A DNA stretch of 11,952 nt, taken from Anaerolineales bacterium UBA832 (GTDB taxonomy: Bacteria; Chloroflexota; Anaerolineae; Anaerolineales; UBA11657). Below, one piece after another: positions 1 to 7,853 of this stretch. The position numbers and the translations under genes were made by a program. The notes below the pieces were generated by a model. The model was not told the DNA's origin and ran no database searches. It was given only the letters and a program-made list of their open reading frames with translations. Every line of letters starts with the position of its first letter. Positions within the stretch are counted from its first letter, which is position 1. Location: contig DBHI01000010.1 of NCBI GenBank assembly GCA_002296125.1, forward strand, positions 1-11,952, given 5' to 3'.

Positions 1-467
1 TTCAAATACTCCTGTGAAGCTGCCACTGTAATTAATACGCGATCAGCGATTCTCGAAATGATGCGTATTGCAAGACCAGGTTCAACATCAGGCAAATATA
101 TAGCAATTGGCACCTGACGCAACCAACCTGCTACAGATACCGGAACAGTTGTATATCCTCCAGTCACAAATATTGCATCTGGAGAAAAACGCGATATCAA
201 AATATATGATTGCATTAATCCTACTAACAATCTATACAATCCTTTAATCATTCCTATCAATCCCTTACCCACAAGGCCACTGGATTCAATAAACTCAATG
301 TCAATCCCAGATCCAGTAACAATATCAGTCTCCATTCCTTCAACAGTTCCTACCCACAAGATATCTAGAGAACTATCTGTAGATCGAAACCTTTGAAGAC
401 TATTTACGATAGCCATTGCTGGGTAAACGTGCCCTCCTGTTCCACCAGCGCAAATCAATAATCGCAC
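1..467 (-). CDS. murG: MurG, lipid II synthase (partial, N-terminal 155 residues)
   Basis: MurG is a membrane-associated GT-B glycosyltransferase that adds GlcNAc from UDP-GlcNAc to lipid I to make lipid II. Only the N-terminal, acceptor-side domain is present because the gene runs off the left edge. The sequence begins MRLLICAGGTGGHVYPAMAI, carrying the GGTGGHxxPA signature at residues 8-17. A second glycine-rich loop, TGGYTTVPVSVAGW, is at about 102-115. Where many MurGs have HEQN this one has YLPDVEPGLA (124-133). The start is GTG at 465-467, chosen because AAGGGAG (472-478) lies 4 nt upstream and the glycine loop then sits at its normal distance from the N terminus. The start lies inside ftsW, giving a 68-nt overlap that suggests coupled translation. 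Identity is secure; the exact start is likely. Confidence 0.93.
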   Translation of the reverse strand, partial: MRLLICAGGTGGHVYPAMAIVNSLQRFRSTDSSLDILWVGTVEGMETDIVTGSGIDIEFIESSGLVGKGLIGMIKGLYRLLVGLMQSYILISRFSPDAIFVTGGYTTVPVSVAGWLRQVPIAIYLPDVEPGLAIRIISRIADRVLITVAASQEYL

Positions 468-1617
468 GATTCTCCCTTGTAGGTCTCACTTCCAAATCAT
501 ATCTAGAAATACTTAACAATATACCTATAGCAGTTAAAGTGACCACTAAAGATGATCCTCCATAACTCACAAGAGGCAAAGCATTTCCAGCAAATGGAAG
601 TACTCCTAATATCACTCCTATGTTTACTATAACTTCTATAGCAATCCAACCAGTCAATCCTCCTGCCAACAATTTACCAAATGGATCATCCACTCTCACT
701 GAAATTAAAATACCACGCCAACAAAGCACAACATAGAAAACTACTAAAAGTAGACTACCCATAAGACCTAACTCTTCACCCACTACTGCAAATATACTGT
801 CTGTATGGGGTACTGGTAGATAAGAAAACTTACCAGCACTTTTGCCTAAACCAACACCAAACATACCACCATCAACAAACGCAACAATCGCCTGACGTAC
901 ATGCCAAGAACCTTCTGTAATGTCCTTCAGACCAGCTATATATTCAGATATCCTTTGCTGCCCAGTTGAACTAAAACTGATCACCAAATACCCTACGAAA
1001 GATGCTATGATTAGCGCCCCTCCTAGATGGATTATTGCTGCACCAGCTAGAAAAAACATAAGTACCGAAATAATAACCACAGTTGCTGCAGCGCTAATAT
1101 CTGGTTGCAATACAATCAGACCAGCAATAAATCCAACTAAAACAGCAAATGGTGCCATTCCATACCAAAAATCAGTCAATTTGTCTTGTTTAGAAGACAT
1201 CCATACAGCAAAATATAGTATTGTCACTAATTTGGCCAATTCTGAAGGTTGATATGAACCTGCCACCAAACCTCTATCAGTTCCAATAAACAAAACTAGA
1301 ATCAGCACAACGACAGTTGTAATCCCAACCCCAAGACTAACTACTGGCAAACGCAATTTGCGATAATCCAAAATAGCGCATAATACCAAAGATAACAAAC
1401 CTACAACAAGATGCCAAAAATGCTTAGTTAACATTACAAATCTGGACCCATACCAATTGTATGCCAAATCAAATGTAGTAGAAAATACCATCATAATCCC
1501 GAAGACTAATAAAATAGCTGTCATCATTGCAAGAATCCAATCAACCTGTGTAGACCTACCTTTTATTCTACCTTGCAATATATTATCAAACTGATTAGAT
1601 ATATTAGTTTTGTTCAT
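400..1617 (-). CDS. ftsW: FtsW, SEDS-family septal peptidoglycan polymerase
   Basis: FtsW polymerises lipid II into septal glycan strands in complex with the class B transpeptidase FtsI. At 405 residues it has normal family length, with about ten hydrophobic segments. SEDS landmarks seen: QPSELAKL (123-130), GGMFGVGLGKS (250-260), PHTDSIFAVVGEELG (270-284), whose D273 corresponds to the catalytic Asp of the family, and NALPLVSYGGSS (345-356). These favour FtsW; RodA is the alternative, but the dcw position settles it. The ATG overlaps the murD stop as ATGA, with only a weak GAG-containing leader, so translation is probably coupled to murD. The last 22 codons encode a basic cytoplasmic tail and overlap the start of murG. 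Confidence 0.95.
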   Translation of the reverse strand: MNKTNISNQFDNILQGRIKGRSTQVDWILAMMTAILLVFGIMMVFSTTFDLAYNWYGSRFVMLTKHFWHLVVGLLSLVLCAILDYRKLRLPVVSLGVGITTVVVLILVLFIGTDRGLVAGSYQPSELAKLVTILYFAVWMSSKQDKLTDFWYGMAPFAVLVGFIAGLIVLQPDISAAATVVIISVLMFFLAGAAIIHLGGALIIASFVGYLVISFSSTGQQRISEYIAGLKDITEGSWHVRQAIVAFVDGGMFGVGLGKSAGKFSYLPVPHTDSIFAVVGEELGLMGSLLLVVFYVVLCWRGILISVRVDDPFGKLLAGGLTGWIAIEVIVNIGVILGVLPFAGNALPLVSYGGSSLVVTLTAIGILLSISRYDLEVRPTRENRAIIDLRWWNRRARLPSNGYRK

Positions 1618-3137
1618 TGTAATCTCAATACTAGTTCTCTATAGTACTCTCCACGTTCAATTGCATCTGAAAACTGATCAAAGGAAGTACATCCAGGTGC
1701 CAACAAAACAGTATCGCCTGGATCGGACAAAGAATACGCTAATAAAACAGCTTCTTTCAAATTATCGACTTCAGTAACACTAATATCAACAGGAACAGGA
1801 TCAGGGTTTGCTGCTTCCCCGGCAGTTGACCTTTTTGTCAGTTTATCAAACCCTGATCCGTCATCCATAACACTAATATCATCACTCAGAAGAGAAAGTC
1901 TAAGATCACCTCTGTTATAATTTCCCCAAACCTCCTCTAGCGAACTCTTAATGAGGAATGATGATTGTCCAAAAACAACGACTTTCTTTACCTTCGAAAG
2001 CATTGCAACTGCTAATGATTCCCATGACAAATTCTTGTCTTTTCCACCAAGCAACAATATTATTGGAGCAGTAAGAGGCTCAAGAACAGCAATAGTCCTT
2101 TCAGGAGTAGTTGCCATAGTATCATTCATCCAACGCACTCCTTCAATATCTGCAACATATTCCATACGATGAGGTACTCCCTTAAAACTACTTAACCCTT
2201 GTCGTATGAAATTAACTTCAACGTCTAATGCACCTGCAACACAAACCGAAGCTAAAATATTCAACAAATTATGTGTTCCAATCACACTAATGTCGTTGCA
2301 GTTAATTACTGGTACAGAATTACCATCTCTCCTCAGCATAACTATATCGTCTTCAATTACACATCCATTATCAAAAGTAGCATTAGAATCAAGTGTAAAA
2401 CCCCAACATTTACCACGAACCTGGGATTTCATAGACTGTGAAAATTCGTTATCCCAACCTAAAATAGCTATATCATTAGATCCTTGATATTCCAATATAT
2501 TAGCTTTCGCCATGACATACTCTTCCATATCAGAATGTCTATCTAAATGATTAGGAGTAATGTTAAGAACCACAGCTATATTAGGGCTACGATCCATAAT
2601 CTGTAACTGAAAACTAGATAACTCTAATATAGCTATATCTCCCTCAAGTATCTCGGGTAAATCCAACAATAAAGGATTACCGATATTTCCTCCAACCCAT
2701 ACATTGTCAAACTGACTTGACAATGAACATATCTCACTAGATAACAGAGTAGTTGTCGTCTTACCAGAAGAACCTGTTATTCCTATTGTTTGACACGATA
2801 ACTTATCGAGTACAATCTGCGAATCATTTGAAATAGGAATGTTAGCCTTAGTAGCAATTTGAAGTAAAGGAATATCTAAAGGCACTCCTCCAGAAACAAA
2901 AATAGTATCTACGTTTTCTAGCAAAGACAACGGATGCTCTTCCAACACGAAGTCAATGTCATATCGCTCTAAGCTGTCTATTTCATATGCTAAATCAGCT
3001 GCAGTCCGCAAATCAGTCACAGTAACCTCATTACCTGTATCACACAAATATTGCGCAAGAGCAATTCCTTGTCTAGCTAGACCAACTATTAACGCCTTTT
3101 GACTAATCACATTTTCACCAAGTAAATACTTGACCAC
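1614..3137 (-). CDS. murD: MurD, UDP-MurNAc-L-alanine:D-glutamate ligase, with an in-frame insertion
   Basis: MurD is the cytoplasmic ATP-dependent ligase that adds D-Glu to UDP-MurNAc-L-Ala. Domain 1 carries a Rossmann-like start, ALIVGLARQGIALAQ (15-29). The central ATPase domain has the P-loop GITGSSGKTTTT (119-130), ELSSFQL (172-178) and ITPNHLDRH (193-201). The C-terminal domain begins near HRME (323-326) and NDTMATTPERT (338-348), followed by LLGGKDKN (362-369) and APGCTSFDQF (480-489). Many MurDs have NDSKATN where this has NDTMATT. The protein is 507 residues against roughly 440-470 for the family. Most of the excess lies in residues 405-458, where a palindromic element flanked by duplicated DISV segments (420-423 and 451-454) is read through in frame. 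All recognised catalytic motifs are intact, so it is probably functional. It starts 3 nt after the upstream 85-codon gene. Confidence 0.95.
   Translation of the reverse strand: MVKYLLGENVISQKALIVGLARQGIALAQYLCDTGNEVTVTDLRTAADLAYEIDSLERYDIDFVLEEHPLSLLENVDTIFVSGGVPLDIPLLQIATKANIPISNDSQIVLDKLSCQTIGITGSSGKTTTTLLSSEICSLSSQFDNVWVGGNIGNPLLLDLPEILEGDIAILELSSFQLQIMDRSPNIAVVLNITPNHLDRHSDMEEYVMAKANILEYQGSNDIAILGWDNEFSQSMKSQVRGKCWGFTLDSNATFDNGCVIEDDIVMLRRDGNSVPVINCNDISVIGTHNLLNILASVCVAGALDVEVNFIRQGLSSFKGVPHRMEYVADIEGVRWMNDTMATTPERTIAVLEPLTAPIILLLGGKDKNLSWESLAVAMLSKVKKVVVFGQSSFLIKSSLEEVWGNYNRGDLRLSLLSDDISVMDDGSGFDKLTKRSTAGEAANPDPVPVDISVTEVDNLKEAVLLAYSLSDPGDTVLLAPGCTSFDQFSDAIERGEYYRELVLRLQ
1775..1881 (-). 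mobile_element. Palindromic REP-like element inserted in frame in murD, with flanking direct repeat
   Basis: Seen directly: positions 1798-1810 and 1847-1859 are a perfect 13-bp inverted repeat (GGATCAGGGTTTG and its complement). Inside are two smaller stems, CTGC/GCAG (1811-1825) and TGAC/GTCA (1827-1840), so one strand could fold as a three-way junction. Outside, TAACACTAATATCA occurs at both 1775-1788 and 1868-1881, a perfect 14-bp direct repeat offset by 93 bp. In the protein this yields DISV twice, 31 residues apart, with GSGFDKLTKRSTAGEAANPDPV between. Inference: insertion of a small palindromic mobile element with a target duplication, adding exactly 31 codons. From memory, the translated FDKL...PDPV pattern resembles REP-like palindromes that read FDKLR...PEPVEG in many genomes. 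No other copy is present in this window. Confidence 0.72.
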
Positions 3138-3140
3138 TAC

Positions 3141-3398
3141 CTACAATCTAGTACTGATATTCTCATGAATTTTGTCTACCGCTATACCTACCCAAAAATG
3201 ATTAGGTAGAACATTTGATGCTGTCTTTATTGATACTCCTTTCAAAGAATCAGTATCTTCAAATTCAGAATCCGGATGCATGTAACAAACAGTTGGTTGA
3301 TCTCCAAACCTCTGTTCATAATGATGCACTGCATTACTGATTTTTTCCTTTAGACTTTTGCTTTTACCATCATCAAACCACAACAAACCCATTTCCAT
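3141..3398 (-). CDS. Small conserved-looking protein of unknown function in the dcw operon (85 aa)
   Basis: I do not recognise a characterised family. The gene has an excellent leader, AAGGAG (3405-3410) 6 nt before the ATG. It ends 3 nt before murD and begins 33 nt after mraY, so it is almost certainly translated as part of the operon. The product is soluble-looking with no membrane segment or signal peptide. It starts MEMGLLWFDDGKSKSLKEK, has a likely amphipathic helix (about 14-31), a segment TVCYMHPDSEF (36-46) with a Cys and a His, and a C-terminal SNVLPNHFWVGI (61-72). Small proteins with an N-terminal GLLWF and a VLPNHFW-like end are, to my recollection, found as hypothetical genes in Chloroflexota; that is unverified. 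A second in-frame Met at codon 3 is possible as the start. Confidence 0.85.
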   Translation of the reverse strand: MEMGLLWFDDGKSKSLKEKISNAVHHYEQRFGDQPTVCYMHPDSEFEDTDSLKGVSIKTASNVLPNHFWVGIAVDKIHENISTRL

Positions 3399-3431
3399 AA
3401 TAATCTCCTTTTCTTTACTACTCCCTAATTC

Positions 3432-4424
3432 TTATAACAAAGCCAAAGCAACTCCAATCATTCCCGACAGGATTGATACTAACCAAAAGCGTTGTACTAC
3501 TTGCGTTTCACTCCAACCCAATAATTCAAAATGATGATGCAAAGGCGCCATACGAAAAACACGTTTACCTCCACTCCATTTAAAGTAAAGCACCTGAATA
3601 GCTACAGATAGAGTCTCTGCCAAAGGAACAATAGCTATAATTGGAAGCAACAACCACTGACCAGTCATAAGAGCAACTACACCAAGTAGTGCACCTAATG
3701 ACAATGAACCTGTATCTCCCATAAACAACTGTGCGGGATGAACATTGAACCACAAAAAGGCAAACAGTGCTCCAACCAAAGTAAAACAAAACCTTACCAA
3801 AAACACCTGCTCCTGCAAGAGAGCTACAAATCCAAATGCCATAAAATTAGTAACTAAAACTAATCCTGCCATACCATCTAAACCATCAGTGATATTAACT
3901 GCATTAGAAGTACCCACTATTATCAAAACACCTATAGGTATATATAAAAGTCCTATATCAACTTTACGTGGAAATCCAGGTAAAGCAACACTATGTATGT
4001 CAAAACCATAATAAAGGACTAATACTGCTCCAAGCGCAATGATTACTTGGACAAAAAACTTATATCGAGCCCTTATACCTTCACCACTACGCACATTACG
4101 TAGACCATACCAATCGTCCCATATACCTAAAACAGCAAAGCCAATTAATACTGATAATGGTAACAAAATAGATGGTCCAGTGACTACTTTTACTAAGCTA
4201 ACTAAATTTAACACTGCAGTAATCACTAACACAGGAGCAATTACCAATAACCCCCCCATAGTTGGAGTACCTAATTTAGAAAAATGTGTCTGAGGTCCAT
4301 CTACTCTGATCTGTTTACCGATTCTTAATCTCCTTAGAATCTCTAAAAGTGGACCGCCCCATATTACAGTCATAATGAAAGTAATACTAGCCAAAGTAAG
4401 TGAAAAAATACCTTCAGGGTTCAT
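3432..4424 (-). CDS. mraY: MraY, phospho-MurNAc-pentapeptide transferase (lipid I synthase)
   Basis: MraY is an integral membrane enzyme that transfers phospho-MurNAc-pentapeptide from UDP to undecaprenyl phosphate, making lipid I. It is 330 residues, slightly shorter than the 360-residue proteobacterial form, with about ten hydrophobic segments. Family motifs are complete: SKLGTPTMGGLL (49-60), the Asp pair D103-D104 in GIWDDWYG, NAVNITDGLDG (174-184), FLWFNVHPAQLFMGDTGSL (223-241) with D237 in the metal-binding position, and the triple-His motif APLHHHFELLGW (293-304). Its ATG overlaps the murF TGA as ATGA, and a GGAG lies about 10 nt upstream, so translation is likely coupled to murF. Confidence 0.96.
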   Translation of the reverse strand: MNPEGIFSLTLASITFIMTVIWGGPLLEILRRLRIGKQIRVDGPQTHFSKLGTPTMGGLLVIAPVLVITAVLNLVSLVKVVTGPSILLPLSVLIGFAVLGIWDDWYGLRNVRSGEGIRARYKFFVQVIIALGAVLVLYYGFDIHSVALPGFPRKVDIGLLYIPIGVLIIVGTSNAVNITDGLDGMAGLVLVTNFMAFGFVALLQEQVFLVRFCFTLVGALFAFLWFNVHPAQLFMGDTGSLSLGALLGVVALMTGQWLLLPIIAIVPLAETLSVAIQVLYFKWSGGKRVFRMAPLHHHFELLGWSETQVVQRFWLVSILSGMIGVALALL

Positions 4425-5860
4425 GCTGCATACTCCAACTCAGCAACCAATTTATCAAGCCCTAAGGACCTAGAACCCTTTATGAGAATAACATCTCGAT
4501 CATCAGTATAAGTCGCCAAATATTCCAACGCATGCTTCCTGTCTTGACATTGAACGATTGCTTTTTGCGACATACCTGCTTCTATAGCACCCTTTGCTAT
4601 AAGAGATCCCAGATCACCTACTGTTATTAACAAATCAACTACATCCCTAGCACGCGCACCTACTGAAACATGTCCTTGATACTCAAATGATCCCAGTTCT
4701 AACATATCCCCTAGCACTGCAATTCTCCTAACATCAACTAAATCATCCAACAAATTCAAAGCAGCAATTGTTGATTCAGGAGAAGCATTATAACTATCAT
4801 CAATTATTACGCTACCTCGTGGACCCTCTACAGCATACAAACGTAACTGAGCCTGGCCATCCTGTGCTTGCAAACCTTCCAAAATTTCTTGCCAACTTAA
4901 ACCTGCTACTAATCCTACAGCAGCAGCACGCAATGCAGTATGAACCGAATGTCGACCCAACAATGGAACTCGTACATGCAATATTTCATCTCTATAATGC
5001 AACTGAAATTTTATTCCTTGTAAACCATTGCTATGAATATTAGATGCCCAAAGATCAGCTTCTGTATTTAATCCATACGTAAACACTTTTGCATCAGTCA
5101 AATCTGCCATAGTCATTACCAATGATTCATCTGCATTTAATATTGCAGTTCCATGAGGCACTGCGGGTAAAGCTTGCACTAACTCAGCTTTTCCAGCAAC
5201 AATGTTTTCCAAACTACCTGCACGTTCAACATGTACTGGATAAACATTGGTAATAACTCCTATTTGGGGCTTAGCAATACCACACAAAAAGTCAATTTCA
5301 CCCTTCTTATAAAAACCCATCTCCAGAACAGCAAATTCATGCTTGTTATTTAAACCAAGTACACTCAAAGGTAATCCAATCTCATTATTGAAATTACCTT
5401 CAGATTTTAGTGTAACAAAACGCTTAGACAAGACTGATGCAGTCAATTCCTTAGTAGTAGTCTTACCAATGCTACCAGTAATACCTACCACATTAACTTC
5501 TAAATGATCACGCCAATATCTGGCAAAATCCTGCAAAGCTTGCAATGTATCTGTTACTAGCAAACAAACTGGCAATGTAACATTTTTGATTTGCTCCCTC
5601 AACAAGTTAACATCTGTTAAATCCAAATAAGCAAACCCTGACAAATCCACACGATCAACAATCACAGCGACTGCTCCAGAATCAAATGCATGTCTAACAT
5701 AATTATGACCATCTTCTTTACCATCAGTTAATGCTACAAACAAAGAGTCATTACTCACCTTCCTCGAATCAATAACAACATCTGCAATTGATTTAGACAT
5801 AAGCACATTATCTCCATCTAAATCTGAAAGTGCCTTTAGGACATGACCTATTGTAAGCAT
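4421..5860 (-). CDS. murF: MurF, UDP-MurNAc-tripeptide:D-Ala-D-Ala ligase
   Basis: MurF catalyses the last cytoplasmic step, ATP-dependent addition of D-Ala-D-Ala to give UDP-MurNAc-pentapeptide, the substrate of MraY encoded next. At 479 residues it is in the family range. N-terminal substrate domain: VVIDSRKVSNDSLFVAL (28-44). Central ATPase: P-loop GITGSIGKTTTKE (126-138), EGNFNNEIGLPL (154-165), EMGFYKKGEI (180-189). C-terminal domain: LGRHSVHTALRAAAV (301-315), DDSYNASPES (354-363) and IKGSRSLGLDKLV (460-472), the last being typical of MurF. The ATG has GGAG (5866-5869) 5 nt upstream and begins 12 nt after ftsI. Confidence 0.96.
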   Translation of the reverse strand: MLTIGHVLKALSDLDGDNVLMSKSIADVVIDSRKVSNDSLFVALTDGKEDGHNYVRHAFDSGAVAVIVDRVDLSGFAYLDLTDVNLLREQIKNVTLPVCLLVTDTLQALQDFARYWRDHLEVNVVGITGSIGKTTTKELTASVLSKRFVTLKSEGNFNNEIGLPLSVLGLNNKHEFAVLEMGFYKKGEIDFLCGIAKPQIGVITNVYPVHVERAGSLENIVAGKAELVQALPAVPHGTAILNADESLVMTMADLTDAKVFTYGLNTEADLWASNIHSNGLQGIKFQLHYRDEILHVRVPLLGRHSVHTALRAAAVGLVAGLSWQEILEGLQAQDGQAQLRLYAVEGPRGSVIIDDSYNASPESTIAALNLLDDLVDVRRIAVLGDMLELGSFEYQGHVSVGARARDVVDLLITVGDLGSLIAKGAIEAGMSQKAIVQCQDRKHALEYLATYTDDRDVILIKGSRSLGLDKLVAELEYAA

Positions 5861-5872
5861 TCTATCTCCATA

Positions 5873-7852
5873 TCATTGACCAATAGCAAGTTGCTTTCTC
5901 ACTTCTTCCGGAGGTATTTCCATATGTATTACCAATCGCTTCACCATTTTAGAAAATGTAGGAGCTGCTGTAGAAGAACCCCAAGGGCTGACCTGAGGTG
6001 CGTCTAATTTCACATACACAATAAATCTTGGGTCATCAGTGGGTCCCCATCCAATAAAAGAAGCCATTGTTCTTTCTGGATCATATCCATAAGGCATTGG
6101 AATTTGAGCTGTACCAGTCTTTCCAGCAAGCCTATATCCATCTACTAGAGCCATAGAATGTGAAGTTTCAGTTTGAAGACTGGCGGACAACATATCAGTT
6201 AATGTATCAGCAACTTCTTCAGAAATAGGATTTCCTAAAATCTTAGGCTTAGCAGTATATGTCAAGTCGCCATCTCGTATTTCCTGCAAAAGATGAGGTT
6301 GCATAATTATCCCACCATTGGCTACTGCAGATACAGCAGTAAGCATTTGCAAACCTGTAACTGCCAAACCTTGTCCGAATGAATTAGTTGCTAAATCTGC
6401 ATCATGCCAATCAGGATCTCCTGGTCTCCTTAAACTTCCGGTTTCTTCACCTTGAATATCAACATGAGTTAATCTACCTATACCAAATGCTTGCAAATAA
6501 TCATAATATTTTTTGGCTCCTAAAGTAGTTGACAAAGTAGCTGCACCAACATTTAATGATCTTGCTAATAAACCTGTCATATCCTGAACTTCATGAGCCT
6601 TGAAATCCCAGTTTTTTACTACAATCCCACCATATTCAAATGTACCACTATCATAATAAGTACTATATTGTGAAAACACTCCTGATTCTAGCGCAGCAGC
6701 CATAGTAATAACTTTAAATACAGATCCTGGTTCAAATTGCTCACTAACAGCAGGATTCCTACCAACATTTTCCGTATCTGATACAACTGCTTCAATATCA
6801 TTAGGATCAAATCCCGGATCGGAAGCTATAGCAAGAATATCTCCAGTGGTAGGATCACCCACTAAAATCATTCCACTTTCAGCTTCATATTCATTAATAC
6901 TTTCACTCAAAACCTGCTCTGCAATAAATTGTATCTCTCTATCTATAGTCAAATACACATCTGCGTTTGCATAAGTTTGTAGCTCACTACCTACATCCAA
7001 AGGAATAATTGAAACAAATACTCTTTCAGAATCACCGCCTAAGATGTCGTCATAATAACCTTCAACTCCATAATATCCGGTTTGGTTATATAACACTAAT
7101 CCAAGAACATGGCCCGCCAAAGATCCATTAGGATAAGTACGTAGCAAAACAGGCCTTACTGTAATGCTGCGTAATGAATCCCCATATTTACCTGACAAAA
7201 GAGCCCAAAGATGTCTACGCACATCTACATCTAGATCCTGTCCATAAGCCTCAAGCAGCCTTTGTACTTGTGTACCCAAAATAGGCTCAACGCGATTATC
7301 AAATTCACCTAATAACAATGCCCTTATTTGCTCTGCAAATTCTCTACTAATATTAGGTCCATAGATTCCATCCACAAGCTGCCAGAGTTGACGCTCTAAA
7401 CTAGGAGATAACTCAGGCTCTAAATACGGTTTCAACTTCTTATATGACAATTGTATTCCACTGTCAGTAATATCATCAAAAATGAGAGTCTTCAAATCAG
7501 CGTATGGAATATCAATTAACACTGCTAAATCTTTTGCAATAGAATCAAGTACAATTCTTCTGTCAAAAACATCTATTTCACCATCATCATTTTCATCATA
7601 ATATCTTACAGACTCATAATCTATACCAAGTTCATAAAAAACTGCATTAGTAGCTAACAATTCCCCATTACGATCAAAAATACGTCCTCTGGGTGGACGA
7701 ACCATCTGAAAATTACCTGGTTCACCAACAGCTACCTCAGCAGCCTTCACATTAAACTGAAGGTTAATCAACCTGTAGAAAATAAAACACGTACAAATAC
7801 TGAGTATAAATGCAACTATTCCTAAACGATTGTGGAAAGATTCCGAGCGCAT
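5873..7852 (-). CDS. ftsI: FtsI / PBP2B-type class B penicillin-binding protein
   Basis: This is the septal D,D-transpeptidase that cross-links glycan made by FtsW. It is bitopic: a short cytoplasmic end, a membrane segment at about 11-31, then the pedestal motif RPPRGRIFDRNGELLATN (52-69). The transpeptidase domain has all three penicillin-binding motifs: SVFK (377-380, nucleophile S377), SLN (432-434) and KTGT (578-581). The C terminus stops soon after, with no PASTA domains. At 659 residues it is long for the family. The extra length is in the N-terminal part, with an EF-hand-like loop at 86-97 and four roughly 20-residue helical repeats at about 151-230. The ATG is 1 nt downstream of the ftsL stop, so the two are probably co-translated. 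The choice of FtsI over an elongation PBP2 rests on context and on the FtsL and FtsW partners. Confidence 0.95.
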   Translation of the reverse strand: MRSESFHNRLGIVAFILSICTCFIFYRLINLQFNVKAAEVAVGEPGNFQMVRPPRGRIFDRNGELLATNAVFYELGIDYESVRYYDENDDGEIDVFDRRIVLDSIAKDLAVLIDIPYADLKTLIFDDITDSGIQLSYKKLKPYLEPELSPSLERQLWQLVDGIYGPNISREFAEQIRALLLGEFDNRVEPILGTQVQRLLEAYGQDLDVDVRRHLWALLSGKYGDSLRSITVRPVLLRTYPNGSLAGHVLGLVLYNQTGYYGVEGYYDDILGGDSERVFVSIIPLDVGSELQTYANADVYLTIDREIQFIAEQVLSESINEYEAESGMILVGDPTTGDILAIASDPGFDPNDIEAVVSDTENVGRNPAVSEQFEPGSVFKVITMAAALESGVFSQYSTYYDSGTFEYGGIVVKNWDFKAHEVQDMTGLLARSLNVGAATLSTTLGAKKYYDYLQAFGIGRLTHVDIQGEETGSLRRPGDPDWHDADLATNSFGQGLAVTGLQMLTAVSAVANGGIIMQPHLLQEIRDGDLTYTAKPKILGNPISEEVADTLTDMLSASLQTETSHSMALVDGYRLAGKTGTAQIPMPYGYDPERTMASFIGWGPTDDPRFIVYVKLDAPQVSPWGSSTAAPTFSKMVKRLVIHMEIPPEEVRKQLAIGQ

Positions 7853-7853
7853 A

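Noticed and set aside
920..1252. Plus-strand open frame of 110 codons, and others like it at 1951-2172, 2206-2487, 3745-4293, 4768-5043, 9465-9662 and 10762-11151.
   Set aside because: They are antisense shadows of well-supported genes, with no Shine-Dalgarno and no recognisable protein features.
2286..2300. A third DISV in MurD (residues 282-285, NDISVIG) that might suggest a further repeat copy.
   Set aside because: Only about 8 bases are shared with the duplicated 14-mer, and it lies in the ordinary NDISVIGTHN region of the central domain.
3580..3789. A minus-strand open frame within mraY in another frame.
   Set aside because: It overlaps essential transmembrane and catalytic motifs of MraY, and its translation is low-complexity aromatic/Cys sequence.
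5633..5642. A 10-base match (CAAACCCTGA) to one arm of the murD palindrome, within murF.
   Set aside because: There is no second arm and no flanking duplication, and the murF protein is of normal length; a chance match.
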